A stretch of 12,776 bases of DNA, from positions 1 to 12,776 of the forward strand of contig WLCY01000002.1 of the NCBI GenBank assembly GCA_009705075.1, written 5' to 3'. Shown here piece after piece: positions 1 through 7,213 of the stretch (position 1 is the stretch's first letter; every line of letters starts with the position of its first letter). The DNA comes from Actinomycetota bacterium. Lineage in GTDB: Bacteria; Actinomycetota; Actinomycetes; Nanopelagicales; Nanopelagicaceae. The notes beneath the pieces were generated by a model, which saw only the letters and a program-made list of their open reading frames with translations, was not told the origin of the DNA and ran no database searches. A program made the translations under genes and the position numbers.

Positions 1-961
1 CAAGCGCCCAGGGCAGCAGTACTACATGAAGCCAATGAACTGTCCGTTCCATAACTTGATCTTCCAATCACGCGGTCGCTCATATCGCGAACTTCCGCTA
101 CGGCTCTTCGAGTTTGGAACTGTTTACCGTTACGAAAAATCTGGGGTAATTCATGGCCTAACTCGCGCCCGTGGATTCACACAAGATGATGCTCATATTT
201 ACTGCACCAAAGATCAGATGCTCGGTGAGCTAGATAGCCTCTTAACTTTCGTTCTGAATTTGCTCCGTGATTATGGGTTGGAAGATTTTTATCTAGAACT
301 ATCAACCAGAAATCCAGAAAAGTCGGTTGGGTCGGATGAAGATTGGGAAGCAGCAACAGAAGCCCTGCGAATTGCAGCGACAAAGCAGAATCTAGAGCTC
401 GTCTTAGATCCAGAAGGCGCGGCATTCTATGGTCCAAAAATTTCAGTTCAAGCGAAAGATGCAATTGGTCGCACCTGGCAGATGTCTACAATCCAAGTAG
501 ATTTCCAATTACCGCAGAGATTTGATTTGGAATATCAAGCTTCAGATGGAACTAGACAACAACCAGTAATGATTCACCGAGCACTATTTGGTTCGATTGA
601 GCGATTCTTCGGTGTACTGACTGAGCACTATGCCGGAGCATTCCCGCCATGGCTCGCACCAGTTCAGGTACGTGGCATCCCAGTTGCTGACACCTTTGTT
701 CCTTATTTAGAAGAAGTGATTTCAAAAATGCGTAAAGCTGGAATTCGTGTTGATATAGATGCTTCAGATGATCGGATGCAGAAGAAAGTTAGAAGCGCAC
801 AGCTAGAGAAGATTCCATTCATGATGATTGCGGGCGAAGAGGACCAAAAATCTGGGGGAGTCTCATTTAGATATCGCAATGGTGAGCAGAAAAATGGTAT
901 TTCGATTGATGATGCAATCAAAGAAGTACTTGATGCGGTAGCAAATCGAATCCAAATTTAG
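1..961 (+). CDS. thrS: Threonine--tRNA ligase, C-terminal part (5' end outside window)
   Basis: Charges tRNA-Thr with threonine in the cytoplasm. The reading frame is open from base 2, so only about 319 C-terminal residues of a protein usually near 650-690 residues are present; the ATG at 26 is internal. The class II catalytic core is clear. The three zinc ligands that recognise threonine are a Cys in the MNCP motif (codon at about 41), a His in DDAHIY (about 194) and a His in MIHRALFG (about 575). Motif 2 (VYRYE) and motif 3 (FGSIERF, with its Arg) are intact. From about base 659 the sequence [12 protein letters not shown] begins the anticodon-binding domain, which runs to the TAG stop. The N-terminal TGS and editing domains cannot be judged here. 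The HIT gene follows after 8 bases. Confidence 0.97.
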   Translation, partial: KRPGQQYYMKPMNCPFHNLIFQSRGRSYRELPLRLFEFGTVYRYEKSGVIHGLTRARGFTQDDAHIYCTKDQMLGELDSLLTFVLNLLRDYGLEDFYLELSTRNPEKSVGSDEDWEAATEALRIAATKQNLELVLDPEGAAFYGPKISVQAKDAIGRTWQMSTIQVDFQLPQRFDLEYQASDGTRQQPVMIHRALFGSIERFFGVLTEHYAGAFPPWLAPVQVRGIPVADTFVPYLEEVISKMRKAGIRVDIDASDDRMQKKVRSAQLEKIPFMMIAGEEDQKSGGVSFRYRNGEQKNGISIDDAIKEVLDAVANRIQI

Positions 962-969
962 GAATTCAA

Positions 970-1503
970 ATGAGTGATCAAGAATTTCGCGGCGGGGCAG
1001 GAATGCCCGACGGCTGGCAGCGTCTCTGGGCGCCGCACCGAGCGTCCTATTTAGCAGGAGAGAATCGTCCGCTACCAGATAACGAGATTGAATGCCCATT
1101 CTGTCGAATTCCAAAGTTAAGCGATGAAGAAGGTCTGATTGTTGCAAGAGGCCGTGAAGCATATGTAGTAATGAATCTTTATCCATACAACGCAGGACAT
1201 CTTCTTATCTGCTCTAATCGACATGTTGCGGATTTAACAGAACTCACCGAGAACGAGCGAAATGAAATTCTCGAACTTTCGGCACATGCTATGAAAACTC
1301 TCCGCAAGGTAAGCGGGGCCGCCGGTTTCAATTTAGGAATGAATCAGGGGGCGATCTCCGGTGCGGGTGTTGCCGAGCATATACACCAGCACGTGATTCC
1401 AAGGTGGTCGGGCGATTCGAACTTCATGCCTTTGATTGGTCAGACGAAAGTACTTCCACAACTATTAAGTGAAACCAGATCCCAACTAGCGTCTGCTTGG
1501 TAA
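970..1503 (+). CDS. HIT-family protein, probable Ap4A phosphorylase
   Basis: A 177-residue histidine-triad protein. The triad HIHQHV lies at residues 137-142 (H137, H139, H141), and a Cys pair CPFC at 42-45 looks like half of the zinc site common in this subgroup. The N-terminal APHRASYLAGE segment and the position directly after thrS match the mycobacterial Rv2613c type. That protein has been characterised as a diadenosine tetraphosphate phosphorylase, converting Ap4A and phosphate to ATP and ADP. Ap4A is a by-product of aminoacyl-tRNA synthetases, so pairing with thrS is sensible, though a shared role is inference. An AGGA 6 bases before the ATG supports the start. The 3' end overlaps the convergent minus-strand gene by 18 bases. 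The exact substrate is not proven by sequence; a general Ap4A or nucleotide hydrolase remains possible. Confidence 0.9.
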   Translation: MSDQEFRGGAGMPDGWQRLWAPHRASYLAGENRPLPDNEIECPFCRIPKLSDEEGLIVARGREAYVVMNLYPYNAGHLLICSNRHVADLTELTENERNEILELSAHAMKTLRKVSGAAGFNLGMNQGAISGAGVAEHIHQHVIPRWSGDSNFMPLIGQTKVLPQLLSETRSQLASAW

Positions 1504-2085
1504 ATTCTTTATGGAATTTATCAATGTGGCAATCTCATAACTTCCTAAACCATTCGATGGTATGAATGGAATTGCTGGGAAACTAAGGCCATCTTGAAAT
1601 CCAGTCGGGCCGAACTCTTCAACTGCCTCTAAGTATTCTTTTCTAAATTCAAAGACCAGAACTTTATGTTCAGGATCACTTTCTCTTTCAGTTCGAATTC
1701 CATTCGTGTAATTGGCAATTTTTAGCGTGTCTAGATTGATCAGAGCCGTTGGATTTCCAGATTCATCATGCAATACTAAAAACGGAGTTTGCACGGTATC
1801 GAGCATGCGACCCGCTATTGCGCTCATGTCATCGAAATCGATTTCACCATTAGTAAGTTCGGTAATCAAAATTAACGATGGAATATATAAATCGCGCGCC
1901 GTCTGCCAGAGCTGGGCGTTCTCTGGAGATATTCCATCACTCGCGCTGACAATAAAGAGGGCAACATCACTACTTTCAAGCGGAGCGATGGATAGGCCAA
2001 AATAGGTCGCGATTTCAACGCTCGATTTTCCGATAAGAGAGACCTGCAAATTGGGCGTAATTGATGGGAAGATTTGGGTGCTCAC
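1486..2085 (-). CDS. Degenerate EF-G2-like G-domain protein (pseudo-GTPase candidate)
   Basis: A 199-residue protein read from a GTG start, and the only gene on this strand. Residues 41-92 (VALFIVSASDGISPENAQLW onward) resemble the strand-helix after switch II in EF-G and EF-G2 (FusA2-like) factors. Residues 107-127 (DESGNP...INLDTLKI) resemble the G' insert, and 168-197 (SFPAIPFIPSNGLGS...NLPS) resemble the end of the G domain. The nucleotide-binding signatures are gone: only LIGKSS (17-22) stands where the P-loop should be, the switch I/II and DTPG stretch is deleted, and the NKxD/TKLD position reads ITELT (74-78). Domains II-V are absent, because the frame stops inside the HIT gene. The intact 199-codon frame argues that it is still expressed, but an ageing pseudogene cannot be excluded. 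The family assignment rests on remembered EF-G2 sequence, and the function is unknown. Confidence 0.65.
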   Translation of the reverse strand: MSTQIFPSITPNLQVSLIGKSSVEIATYFGLSIAPLESSDVALFIVSASDGISPENAQLWQTARDLYIPSLILITELTNGEIDFDDMSAIAGRMLDTVQTPFLVLHDESGNPTALINLDTLKIANYTNGIRTERESDPEHKVLVFEFRKEYLEAVEEFGPTGFQDGLSFPAIPFIPSNGLGSYEIATLINSIKNLPSRR

Positions 2086-2103
2086 GACAACAAAGCCTAC
2101 GAT
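2074..2103 (+). promoter_or_regulatory. Putative leaderless promoter for pgsA
   Basis: TTGGGT (2074-2079, partial -35 match), an 18-base spacer, then TACGAT (2098-2103, TAnnnT type) ending 7 bases before the ATG at 2111. No Shine-Dalgarno sequence precedes that ATG. Because the gene just upstream runs the other way, pgsA and its operon need a promoter here, which strengthens the reading. A transcript starting at or near the ATG would be leaderless, which is common in Actinobacteria. Confidence 0.4.
2094..2099 (-). promoter_or_regulatory. Putative -10 element for the minus-strand EF-G2-like gene
   Basis: On the minus strand TAGGCT lies 8 bases before the GTG start, the same geometry as the TAGACT before secD. 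No good -35 is seen at 16-18 bases. It shares the bases 2098-2099 with the opposing -10 proposed for pgsA. This is inference from motif and spacing only. Confidence 0.3.
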
Positions 2104-2110
2104 GGGAATG

Positions 2111-2707
2111 ATGCTTCAAGATTCATTACGCGCCCCAGTCACCAGATTAATTACACCAATCTGCCGTGGCCTGATTCACCTTGGAGTAAGCGCAAACGCA
2201 ATTACCGTCGTTGGTGCTTTTTGCACATTAGCGGCCTCAATTTTTACATTTCCGCAGGGACACTTTCTTGTAGGGACGATTTTGATAGTGGTGTTTGTTC
2301 TATTCGATTTGCTTGACGGAACGATGGCTCGAATTTCACAAAAAGGGGAAAGTAGTTGGGGAGCGTTACTTGATTCCACTCTTGATCGACTGACCGACGC
2401 GGTAATTATTGGCTCAGTTCTTTGGTATTTGATTGCGAAGAACGATCCGTTGGTTCCTCTGGTACTTATAACCGCGGTATTGGGTTTCTTGATTTCATAT
2501 ATCAAAGCCCGCTCTGAATCGCTTGGAATTCCTTGCGAGGGTGGTCTAGCTGAGCGCTCCGAGCGATTGATTTTAATTCTAATGACAACAGGCGCTGTTG
2601 GACTCGGATTTCCATTCGCTATGGCAATCGGTTTCTGGATCCTTTCAATTGCCAGTTTGATAACCGTAGGCCAGCGATTGTTAATTGTTTACAAGGGTGC
2701 GAAATGA
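2111..2707 (+). CDS. pgsA: Phosphatidylinositol phosphate synthase (CDP-alcohol phosphotransferase)
   Basis: An integral membrane enzyme that joins CDP-diacylglycerol and inositol phosphate to give phosphatidylinositol phosphate and CMP, the first lipid step towards PIMs. The family signature is complete: DLLDGTMAR, then G84, then DSTLD, giving the four metal-binding aspartates D66, D69, D88 and D92. The IKARSE and GGLAERSER segments are typical of the actinobacterial enzymes, and several hydrophobic stretches fit a six-helix bundle. ATGs at 2102, 2108 and 2111 are all in frame; 2111 gives 198 residues and aspartate positions close to those recalled for mycobacterial PgsA1 (217 residues). A TTG at 2051 would add an odd tail overlapping the divergent gene. 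The context with patA and pimA favours inositol phosphate, rather than glycerol phosphate, as acceptor. Confidence 0.92.
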   Translation: MLQDSLRAPVTRLITPICRGLIHLGVSANAITVVGAFCTLAASIFTFPQGHFLVGTILIVVFVLFDLLDGTMARISQKGESSWGALLDSTLDRLTDAVIIGSVLWYLIAKNDPLVPLVLITAVLGFLISYIKARSESLGIPCEGGLAERSERLILILMTTGAVGLGFPFAMAIGFWILSIASLITVGQRLLIVYKGAK

Positions 2708-3579
2708 GCGAGAACCTTTCCTACTGGGGTTACACCTTGGCCTGGAAAATTGTGCGTTGGCTGCCAGAAAAACTTGCTTACAGAATTGCAGATAGATTTG
2801 CAGATTTTCTTTATAGCCGAAATGGAAAGGGTGTAAAGCGCCTACGATTCAATTTTCAGAAGGTGCATCCCGAGTTGGATTCAAGCGAACTTGAATTTCT
2901 CACTAATGCAGGTTTTCGTTCCTATTTGCGATACTGGTGCGATACCTTCAGATTTCCGAGTTGGAGTATTGAAAGATTGTTGAGTACCACGACTTGTAGC
3001 AATGAAGAGTTATTGCGCGAACCTATTGCTGCGAAACGAGGTTGTATCGTCGCCCTCCCACATGCGGGAAATTGGGATCACGCGGGCGCCTACTTTTGTG
3101 CAACCGGAATTCCGCTAACAACTGTTGCTGAGCACCTCAAACCTGAGAAACTTTTTCGGAAATTTTTGGAATATCGTTCGAAGATCGGGATGGAAGTATT
3201 GGATCTTGATTCAAGAAGTATTGCCACTCTTGCACAACGTCTACGGGCGGGAAAGTTAGTTGCCTTGGTGGCCGACCGCGATTTATCGAAAAATGGAGTT
3301 CCAGTTAATTTCTTCGGTGACGGAGCCCGAATGCCAGGAGGTCCAGCACTTCTTGCAATTCAAACGGGTGCAGATTTAATAACCGCCTTTGTTAAATACG
3401 AAAAATCCGGGATTCATATTTTCTTTGAAGATGCCATTCCAGTACCGGAGAATGGAACGGTCGGGGAAAAAGCTGCGGTTATGACTCAAATTATGGCCGA
3501 TCGATTTGCCACACAAATATCTCGACATACAGTCGACTGGCACATGCTTCAACGAATTTGGGTAGATGCTGATGCGTAA
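2704..3579 (+). CDS. patA: Phosphatidylinositol mannoside acyltransferase (LpxL/HtrB-like)
   Basis: A 291-residue member of the lysophospholipid/lauroyl acyltransferase family. It probably transfers a fatty acyl chain from acyl-CoA to the mannose of PIM1 or PIM2 at the inner face of the membrane. The catalytic HX4D motif is PHAGNWDHAG, with H120 and D125. Further family features are the VADRDLS segment (about 190-195) and FFGDGARMPGGPA (about 203-215). An amphipathic or hydrophobic N-terminus (about 5-37) could hold it at the membrane. Its ATG overlaps the pgsA stop as ATGA, implying coupled translation, and its end overlaps pimA. The identification as PatA rather than another acyltransferase comes from this position between pgsA and pimA, as in mycobacteria; sequence alone gives the family. 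Confidence 0.9.
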   Translation: MSENLSYWGYTLAWKIVRWLPEKLAYRIADRFADFLYSRNGKGVKRLRFNFQKVHPELDSSELEFLTNAGFRSYLRYWCDTFRFPSWSIERLLSTTTCSNEELLREPIAAKRGCIVALPHAGNWDHAGAYFCATGIPLTTVAEHLKPEKLFRKFLEYRSKIGMEVLDLDSRSIATLAQRLRAGKLVALVADRDLSKNGVPVNFFGDGARMPGGPALLAIQTGADLITAFVKYEKSGIHIFFEDAIPVPENGTVGEKAAVMTQIMADRFATQISRHTVDWHMLQRIWVDADA

Positions 3580-4744
3580 TTTGCGAATAGGAATCGTTTG
3601 TCCATACGGCTGGGATACGCCAGGTGGCGTGCAAATTCATATTAAAGAGTTAGCGCAGTGGTTGATTGCTAAGGGACATTCTGTCTCTGTTCTCGCCCCT
3701 GTTTCTGAGGAGGATGGAAATATTGAGCCTTGGGTAGTTTCAGCTGGACGTCCAATCTCGATTCCATATAACGGTGCGATTGCGAAAGTTATCTTCGGAC
3801 CGATTGCTTCATCAAGAGTTAAGCAGTGGATAGCAAATGGCAACTTTGATTTATTGCATTTGCATGAACCAGCGATTCCTTCGCTCTCTCTGCTTGCGGG
3901 CTGGGCTGGCGATGGACCGATGGTTGCTACTTTTCACGCTGCAACAAATTCGCAGAAAATTGCTAATGCAATTGGAACAATGCTCGATCCGCTAATAGAG
4001 CGCATAACCGCAAAAATTGCCGTGAGTGAAATCGCCCGTGAAACTTTGAAAGATCGTTTTAATACCGAAGCTGTAGTAATTCCAAATGGAATAGATTCAA
4101 GTAAGTTTGAAAATATAGGACCAAGAGCTGAGTGGGCGCTTCCTAATACGATCGGATTCATTGGGCGTTTTGACGAACCAAGAAAGGGACTCGGCGTTCT
4201 ACTTGATGCGATTCCAGAAATAGTTTCCAAAATTCCAAATTTACGAGTTCTTGTAGCCGGACCTGGCGAAGCCCAAGATTTTAGAGAGAAAATTCCTGTT
4301 TCGTTGCGGGATCGAATTACATTTTTGGGAAGAATATCTGAGTTAGAAAAGGCTCAGTTTTTCAAATCAATCGCCCTTTATATCGCGCCCAATACAGGTG
4401 GTGAATCTTTTGGAATTATTTTGGCTGAAGCAATGGCTTCACAAACGCCAATAGTTGCAAGTGATCTACCAGCATTTACCAGCCTCTTGGATAACGGAAA
4501 ATCTGGCGAACTATTCACATCTGAAAATTCGGCGGCGCTAGCTTCCGCAGTTCTGCACCTCTTGGGCGATGAGCAAGCGCGGGGCAAGATTGCTGAAGCA
4601 GGTCGGATCAAATCGCAGCTCTATGACTGGAACACCGTTGGCGAACAAGTCTTATCGGTATATGAATTAGCGTTAGCTGGAAACACTCGTGTTAGTTTGG
4701 CATCTGAGAATCGTTTCTGGAATAGATTGCGCTCCAATGGTTGA
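3566..4744 (+). CDS. pimA: Phosphatidyl-myo-inositol mannosyltransferase PimA (GT4)
   Basis: A 392-residue GT4 glycosyltransferase that adds the first mannose from GDP-mannose to phosphatidylinositol, on the cytoplasmic face of the membrane. Two Rossmann domains are visible. The N-terminal one holds the PGGVQIH loop (19-25), HLHEPAIPSLS (98-108) and ATFH with H124. The C-terminal one holds GFIGRFDEPRKG (R201, K207) and the EX7E motif ESFGIILAE (E280, E288). These residues correspond closely to those described in mycobacterial PimA (H118, R196, K202, E274). The ATG at 3566 overlaps patA by 14 bases; a second in-frame ATG at 3572 would give a shorter overlap and a start closer to known PimA. 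The last bases overlap the next gene. Together with pgsA and patA it forms a PIM module. Confidence 0.93.
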   Translation: MLMRNLRIGIVCPYGWDTPGGVQIHIKELAQWLIAKGHSVSVLAPVSEEDGNIEPWVVSAGRPISIPYNGAIAKVIFGPIASSRVKQWIANGNFDLLHLHEPAIPSLSLLAGWAGDGPMVATFHAATNSQKIANAIGTMLDPLIERITAKIAVSEIARETLKDRFNTEAVVIPNGIDSSKFENIGPRAEWALPNTIGFIGRFDEPRKGLGVLLDAIPEIVSKIPNLRVLVAGPGEAQDFREKIPVSLRDRITFLGRISELEKAQFFKSIALYIAPNTGGESFGIILAEAMASQTPIVASDLPAFTSLLDNGKSGELFTSENSAALASAVLHLLGDEQARGKIAEAGRIKSQLYDWNTVGEQVLSVYELALAGNTRVSLASENRFWNRLRSNG

Positions 4745-5243
4745 ATCAATTGTCGCTGCGATATTTCTCATATTAGTTTTCGGTTGGTATCTATCTTTTT
4801 TAGCTTCGCGGCTAGATGCTCTTCACCATCGAGTAGAGACCTCTTGGGCGCATTTAGATAGCCTGCTCCAGCGTCGGGCCTCCATCGCCTTGGAAATTGC
4901 CCACTTGGAAAGTATTGATCCGGCTACAAGTTTGATTTTAACGGCGGCGGCATATCAGGCCCGCGAAGCGAACATTGTTGAACGAAGTGATGCCGAAATT
5001 CTGCTTTCGCAGAGCTTGAAACTAATCAGTGAAGATGCGGCGGAAATCCCTAGTGGAATTGAAAGTGAATTATTATCGTCTCTTATGGCGATAACAGAGA
5101 AAATTGCGGTTGGAATAACGATTCACACAGAAGCTGTAAATAGCGCTCGGCACCTCAGAAATAAAGCAATCTTTAAGACCTTCCGTCTGGCCGGTCATGC
5201 TCCACTACCAATGCGATATTCATTTGAGGATGACATCCTATGA
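4737..5243 (+). CDS. Membrane-anchored LemA-like helical protein
   Basis: A 168-residue protein with one N-terminal membrane helix (about residues 4-24), followed by RLDALHHRVETSW and LDSLLQRRASIALE. This resembles the first helices of LemA-type proteins, which have a single anchor and a soluble helical bundle. The C-terminal part (ITEKIAVGITIHTEAVNSAR, then FRLAGHAPLP) fits the last LemA helix and a tail seen in actinobacterial proteins at this locus. From memory, the mycobacterial counterpart next to pimA (Rv2609c) carries an extra NUDIX domain; here the frame ends without one. The ATG at 4737 overlaps the pimA stop by 8 bases, and the 3' end overlaps the lipoprotein gene as ATGA. An upstream in-frame start at 4689 would place charged residues ahead of the helix but lies deep in pimA. 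The function is unknown. Confidence 0.72.
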   Translation: MVESIVAAIFLILVFGWYLSFLASRLDALHHRVETSWAHLDSLLQRRASIALEIAHLESIDPATSLILTAAAYQAREANIVERSDAEILLSQSLKLISEDAAEIPSGIESELLSSLMAITEKIAVGITIHTEAVNSARHLRNKAIFKTFRLAGHAPLPMRYSFEDDIL

Positions 5244-6259
5244 AAAAATTCTTGGCAACCTTTTCTATCTTGATTGTTCTAAGTTCCTGTGCCAGCCCAG
5301 TTAACTTAGGGAAAAAAAGTGAAGAGAAAGCCGTTGAAAGAAATGTTTTGACGAACCTACCAGGAGTGAACGGTCCGGTGTTGGCGGTAAAAGTCGATGA
5401 CACTTCACAGGCACACCCTCAGGTGGGATTATCGAAGGCTGATGTTGTTTACATCGAACAAGTCGAGGGAGGACTTACGAGACTTGCTGCAATCTTTACA
5501 AATCAAATTCCCGCACTCATCGGGCCAGTTCGCTCAGCGCGGATAAGTGATATTGAAATCCTTGCTCAGTATGGTCGAGTTGGATTTGCCTACAGCGGCG
5601 CCCAATCAAAGATGCGCCCAGTTCTTGCTGCGGCCAATTTGGTAAACATGAGCGCAGAAATTAATCCACCATCTATTTACCAGACTGATAAAACTAGGTT
5701 TGCGCCAACTAACATGATGTTAGATGCGGATGCGCTCTTGAAAAAAACAATAGATCAAGAGGGTAAAGAGATTGATAGCGTTAGGTCAGTTGGTTGGCAA
5801 TTTGGGAAAATTGCTAAGGGTGCAAAGAAAGTTTTAACCGCATCAGTTAAGTGGCCAGCATCTAGATATGAACTCAGTTGGTCAAAAACTGAAAAGCGCT
5901 GGTTATTTACGTACAACGGAAAGCCAAATCTTGACTCAGATGGGCGTCAACTTGGTTCAGCTAATTTTGTTATTCAAAAGGTGTCAATTACCAATTCGAT
6001 TTATCATGACAAAGTCGGAGGGATTACACCTCTGAGCAATACAGTTGGAAGTGGTAGTGGCTACTTGCTTCGCGATGGCAAAGTTATTGCAATCAATTGG
6101 CAGCGGCCGAGCGCGGATGTCGGGACTATTTGGACTTTAAGCGACGGAAGTGTGGCTAATTTCGCCGATGGGCAGGTCTGGATAGCCTTAACCGATAACG
6201 AGCCGCTTTTTACCTATCCCGCTCCTAAACCGAGTGCGAGTCCAACAAAGTCAAAGTAG
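5240..6259 (+). CDS. DUF3048 (YerB-type) lipoprotein
   Basis: A 339-residue predicted exported lipoprotein. The signal peptide is MKK plus a hydrophobic core ending in the lipobox LSSC, so C17 is the expected lipidated cysteine. The DUF3048 fold is recognised by VKVDDTSQAHPQVGLSKADV (51-70), VEGGLTRLAAIF (75-86) and GPVRSAR (95-101), followed by FAYSGAQ. The second half contains the usual later block (GSANFVIQKVSI, GSGSGYLLRDGKVI, about 230-280). The tail PKPSASPTKSK is low in complexity. No enzymatic role is established for the family that I know of; the protein should sit on the outer face of the cytoplasmic membrane. A GAGGA 9 bases before the ATG supports the start, which overlaps the previous stop. 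Its position next to PIM genes suggests an envelope role, by inference only. Confidence 0.87.
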   Translation: MKKFLATFSILIVLSSCASPVNLGKKSEEKAVERNVLTNLPGVNGPVLAVKVDDTSQAHPQVGLSKADVVYIEQVEGGLTRLAAIFTNQIPALIGPVRSARISDIEILAQYGRVGFAYSGAQSKMRPVLAAANLVNMSAEINPPSIYQTDKTRFAPTNMMLDADALLKKTIDQEGKEIDSVRSVGWQFGKIAKGAKKVLTASVKWPASRYELSWSKTEKRWLFTYNGKPNLDSDGRQLGSANFVIQKVSITNSIYHDKVGGITPLSNTVGSGSGYLLRDGKVIAINWQRPSADVGTIWTLSDGSVANFADGQVWIALTDNEPLFTYPAPKPSASPTKSK

Positions 6260-6300
6260 ACTCTGGCTCTCAGAATTAGCGGATCCAAGTTCACAAAAAC

Positions 6301-6305
6301 AGGAG
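6301..6305 (+). promoter_or_regulatory. Ribosome binding site deciding the pdxS start
   Basis: AGGAG lies 6 bases before the ATG at 6312 but only 3 before the ATG at 6309, so the second ATG is preferred. The 49 bases between the lipoprotein stop and pdxS show no convincing promoter or hairpin. Confidence 0.7.
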
Positions 6306-6311
6306 TAGATG

Positions 6312-7211
6312 ATGTCGAAGGAAAATGAGACTCAAGTAGGCGGCGCAAGAGTAAAGCGCGGCATGGCTGAAATGCTCAAGGGTGGCGTCATCATGGATGT
6401 CGTTAATGTGGAGCAAGCAAAGATTGCTGAAGATGCTGGCGCAGTAGCAGTTATGGCACTTGAGCGCGTTCCTGCAGATATCCGGGCGCAAGGCGGAGTT
6501 TCAAGAATGTCGGATCCAGACATGATCGAGAAAATTCAAGCAGCGGTTTCAATTCCGGTTATGGCGAAAGTTCGTATTGGCCACTTTGCAGAAGCCCAGA
6601 TTTTACAGACACTAAATGTTGATTACATCGATGAATCGGAAGTTTTAACTCCTGCCGATTACGAACACCATATTAACAAGTGGAATTTTACGATTCCTTT
6701 TGTTTGCGGTGCTACGAATCTTGGCGAAGCACTTCGCAGAATCAGCGAAGGTGCAGCAATGATTCGTTCAAAGGGTGAGGCTGGTACTGGCGATGTCTCC
6801 AATGCCACAACTCATATGCGCAAAATTGGTGGCGAGATTCGTCGCTTAACCTCAATGCGCGAAGATGAACTTTATGTTGCAGCAAAAGAGCTACAGGCTC
6901 CTTATGCACTTGTTAAAGAAGTCGCGGAAACCGGAAAACTTCCCGTCGTGCTTTTCACTGCTGGAGGAATCGCAACACCGGCTGATGCGGCGATGATGAT
7001 GCAACTTGGCGCCGATGGTGTTTTTATCGGTTCAGGAATCTTCAAATCTGGTGATGCTGCAAAGCGCGCTGCCGCTTGCGTAAAGGCAACGACTTATTAC
7101 ACGGATGCAAAAATTGTTGCAGATGCTTCACGTGGACTTGGCGAAGCCATGGTGGGAATAAATGTTGCAGATATTCCAGTGCCACATCGATTGGCCGAGC
7201 GGGGCTGGTAA
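6312..7211 (+). CDS. pdxS: Pyridoxal 5'-phosphate synthase, lyase subunit PdxS
   Basis: The 299-residue synthase subunit of the ribose-5-phosphate-dependent route to vitamin B6. It condenses ribose 5-phosphate, glyceraldehyde 3-phosphate and ammonia into PLP. The (beta/alpha)8 barrel is nearly textbook. The key residues are visible: D29 in VIMDV, the first Schiff-base lysine K86 in [10 protein letters not shown], and the second lysine K154 in [10 protein letters not shown]. They match B. subtilis D24, K81 and K149 with a constant shift of five. The phosphate-binding [12 protein letters not shown] and GVFIGSGIF loops are also present. The family normally forms a dodecamer decorated by PdxT. 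The start at 6312 is chosen by its AGGAG spacing. Only 2 bases separate it from pdxT, with no thioesterase gene between, unlike the mycobacterial arrangement as I recall it. Confidence 0.97.
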   Translation: MSKENETQVGGARVKRGMAEMLKGGVIMDVVNVEQAKIAEDAGAVAVMALERVPADIRAQGGVSRMSDPDMIEKIQAAVSIPVMAKVRIGHFAEAQILQTLNVDYIDESEVLTPADYEHHINKWNFTIPFVCGATNLGEALRRISEGAAMIRSKGEAGTGDVSNATTHMRKIGGEIRRLTSMREDELYVAAKELQAPYALVKEVAETGKLPVVLFTAGGIATPADAAMMMQLGADGVFIGSGIFKSGDAAKRAAACVKATTYYTDAKIVADASRGLGEAMVGINVADIPVPHRLAERGW

Positions 7212-7213
7212 AG

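Noticed and set aside
863..1186. Minus-strand open frame across the thrS-HIT junction.
   Set aside because: It lies antisense to two conserved genes, has no family features, and has no recognisable ribosome binding site.
1501..1520. Inverted repeat TAAATTC / GAATTTA with a 6-base loop at the convergent ends of the HIT gene and the minus-strand gene, as a bidirectional terminator.
   Set aside because: The stem is only 7 A/T-rich pairs and neither side is followed by a T-run; the repeat could easily be chance in this composition.
2051..2110. Upstream TTG start for pgsA adding 20 residues.
   Set aside because: The extension overlaps the divergent gene, has no resemblance to known PgsA N-termini, and spoils the match in aspartate positions given by the ATG at 2111.
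4689..4736. Earlier in-frame start for the LemA-like gene inside pimA.
   Set aside because: It overlaps pimA by 56 bases and adds a non-hydrophobic leader ahead of the membrane helix; the ATG at 4737 gives a normal short overlap.
6260..6308. Possible riboswitch or PdxR/MocR-type site before pdxS.
   Set aside because: The 49 bases are too short for a known riboswitch and show no paired repeats or hairpin of note.
7076..7213. Longer pdxT reading that begins inside pdxS.
   Set aside because: The added residues are Cys/Arg/Trp-rich out-of-frame pdxS sequence; PdxT proteins begin at the GVLALQG block.
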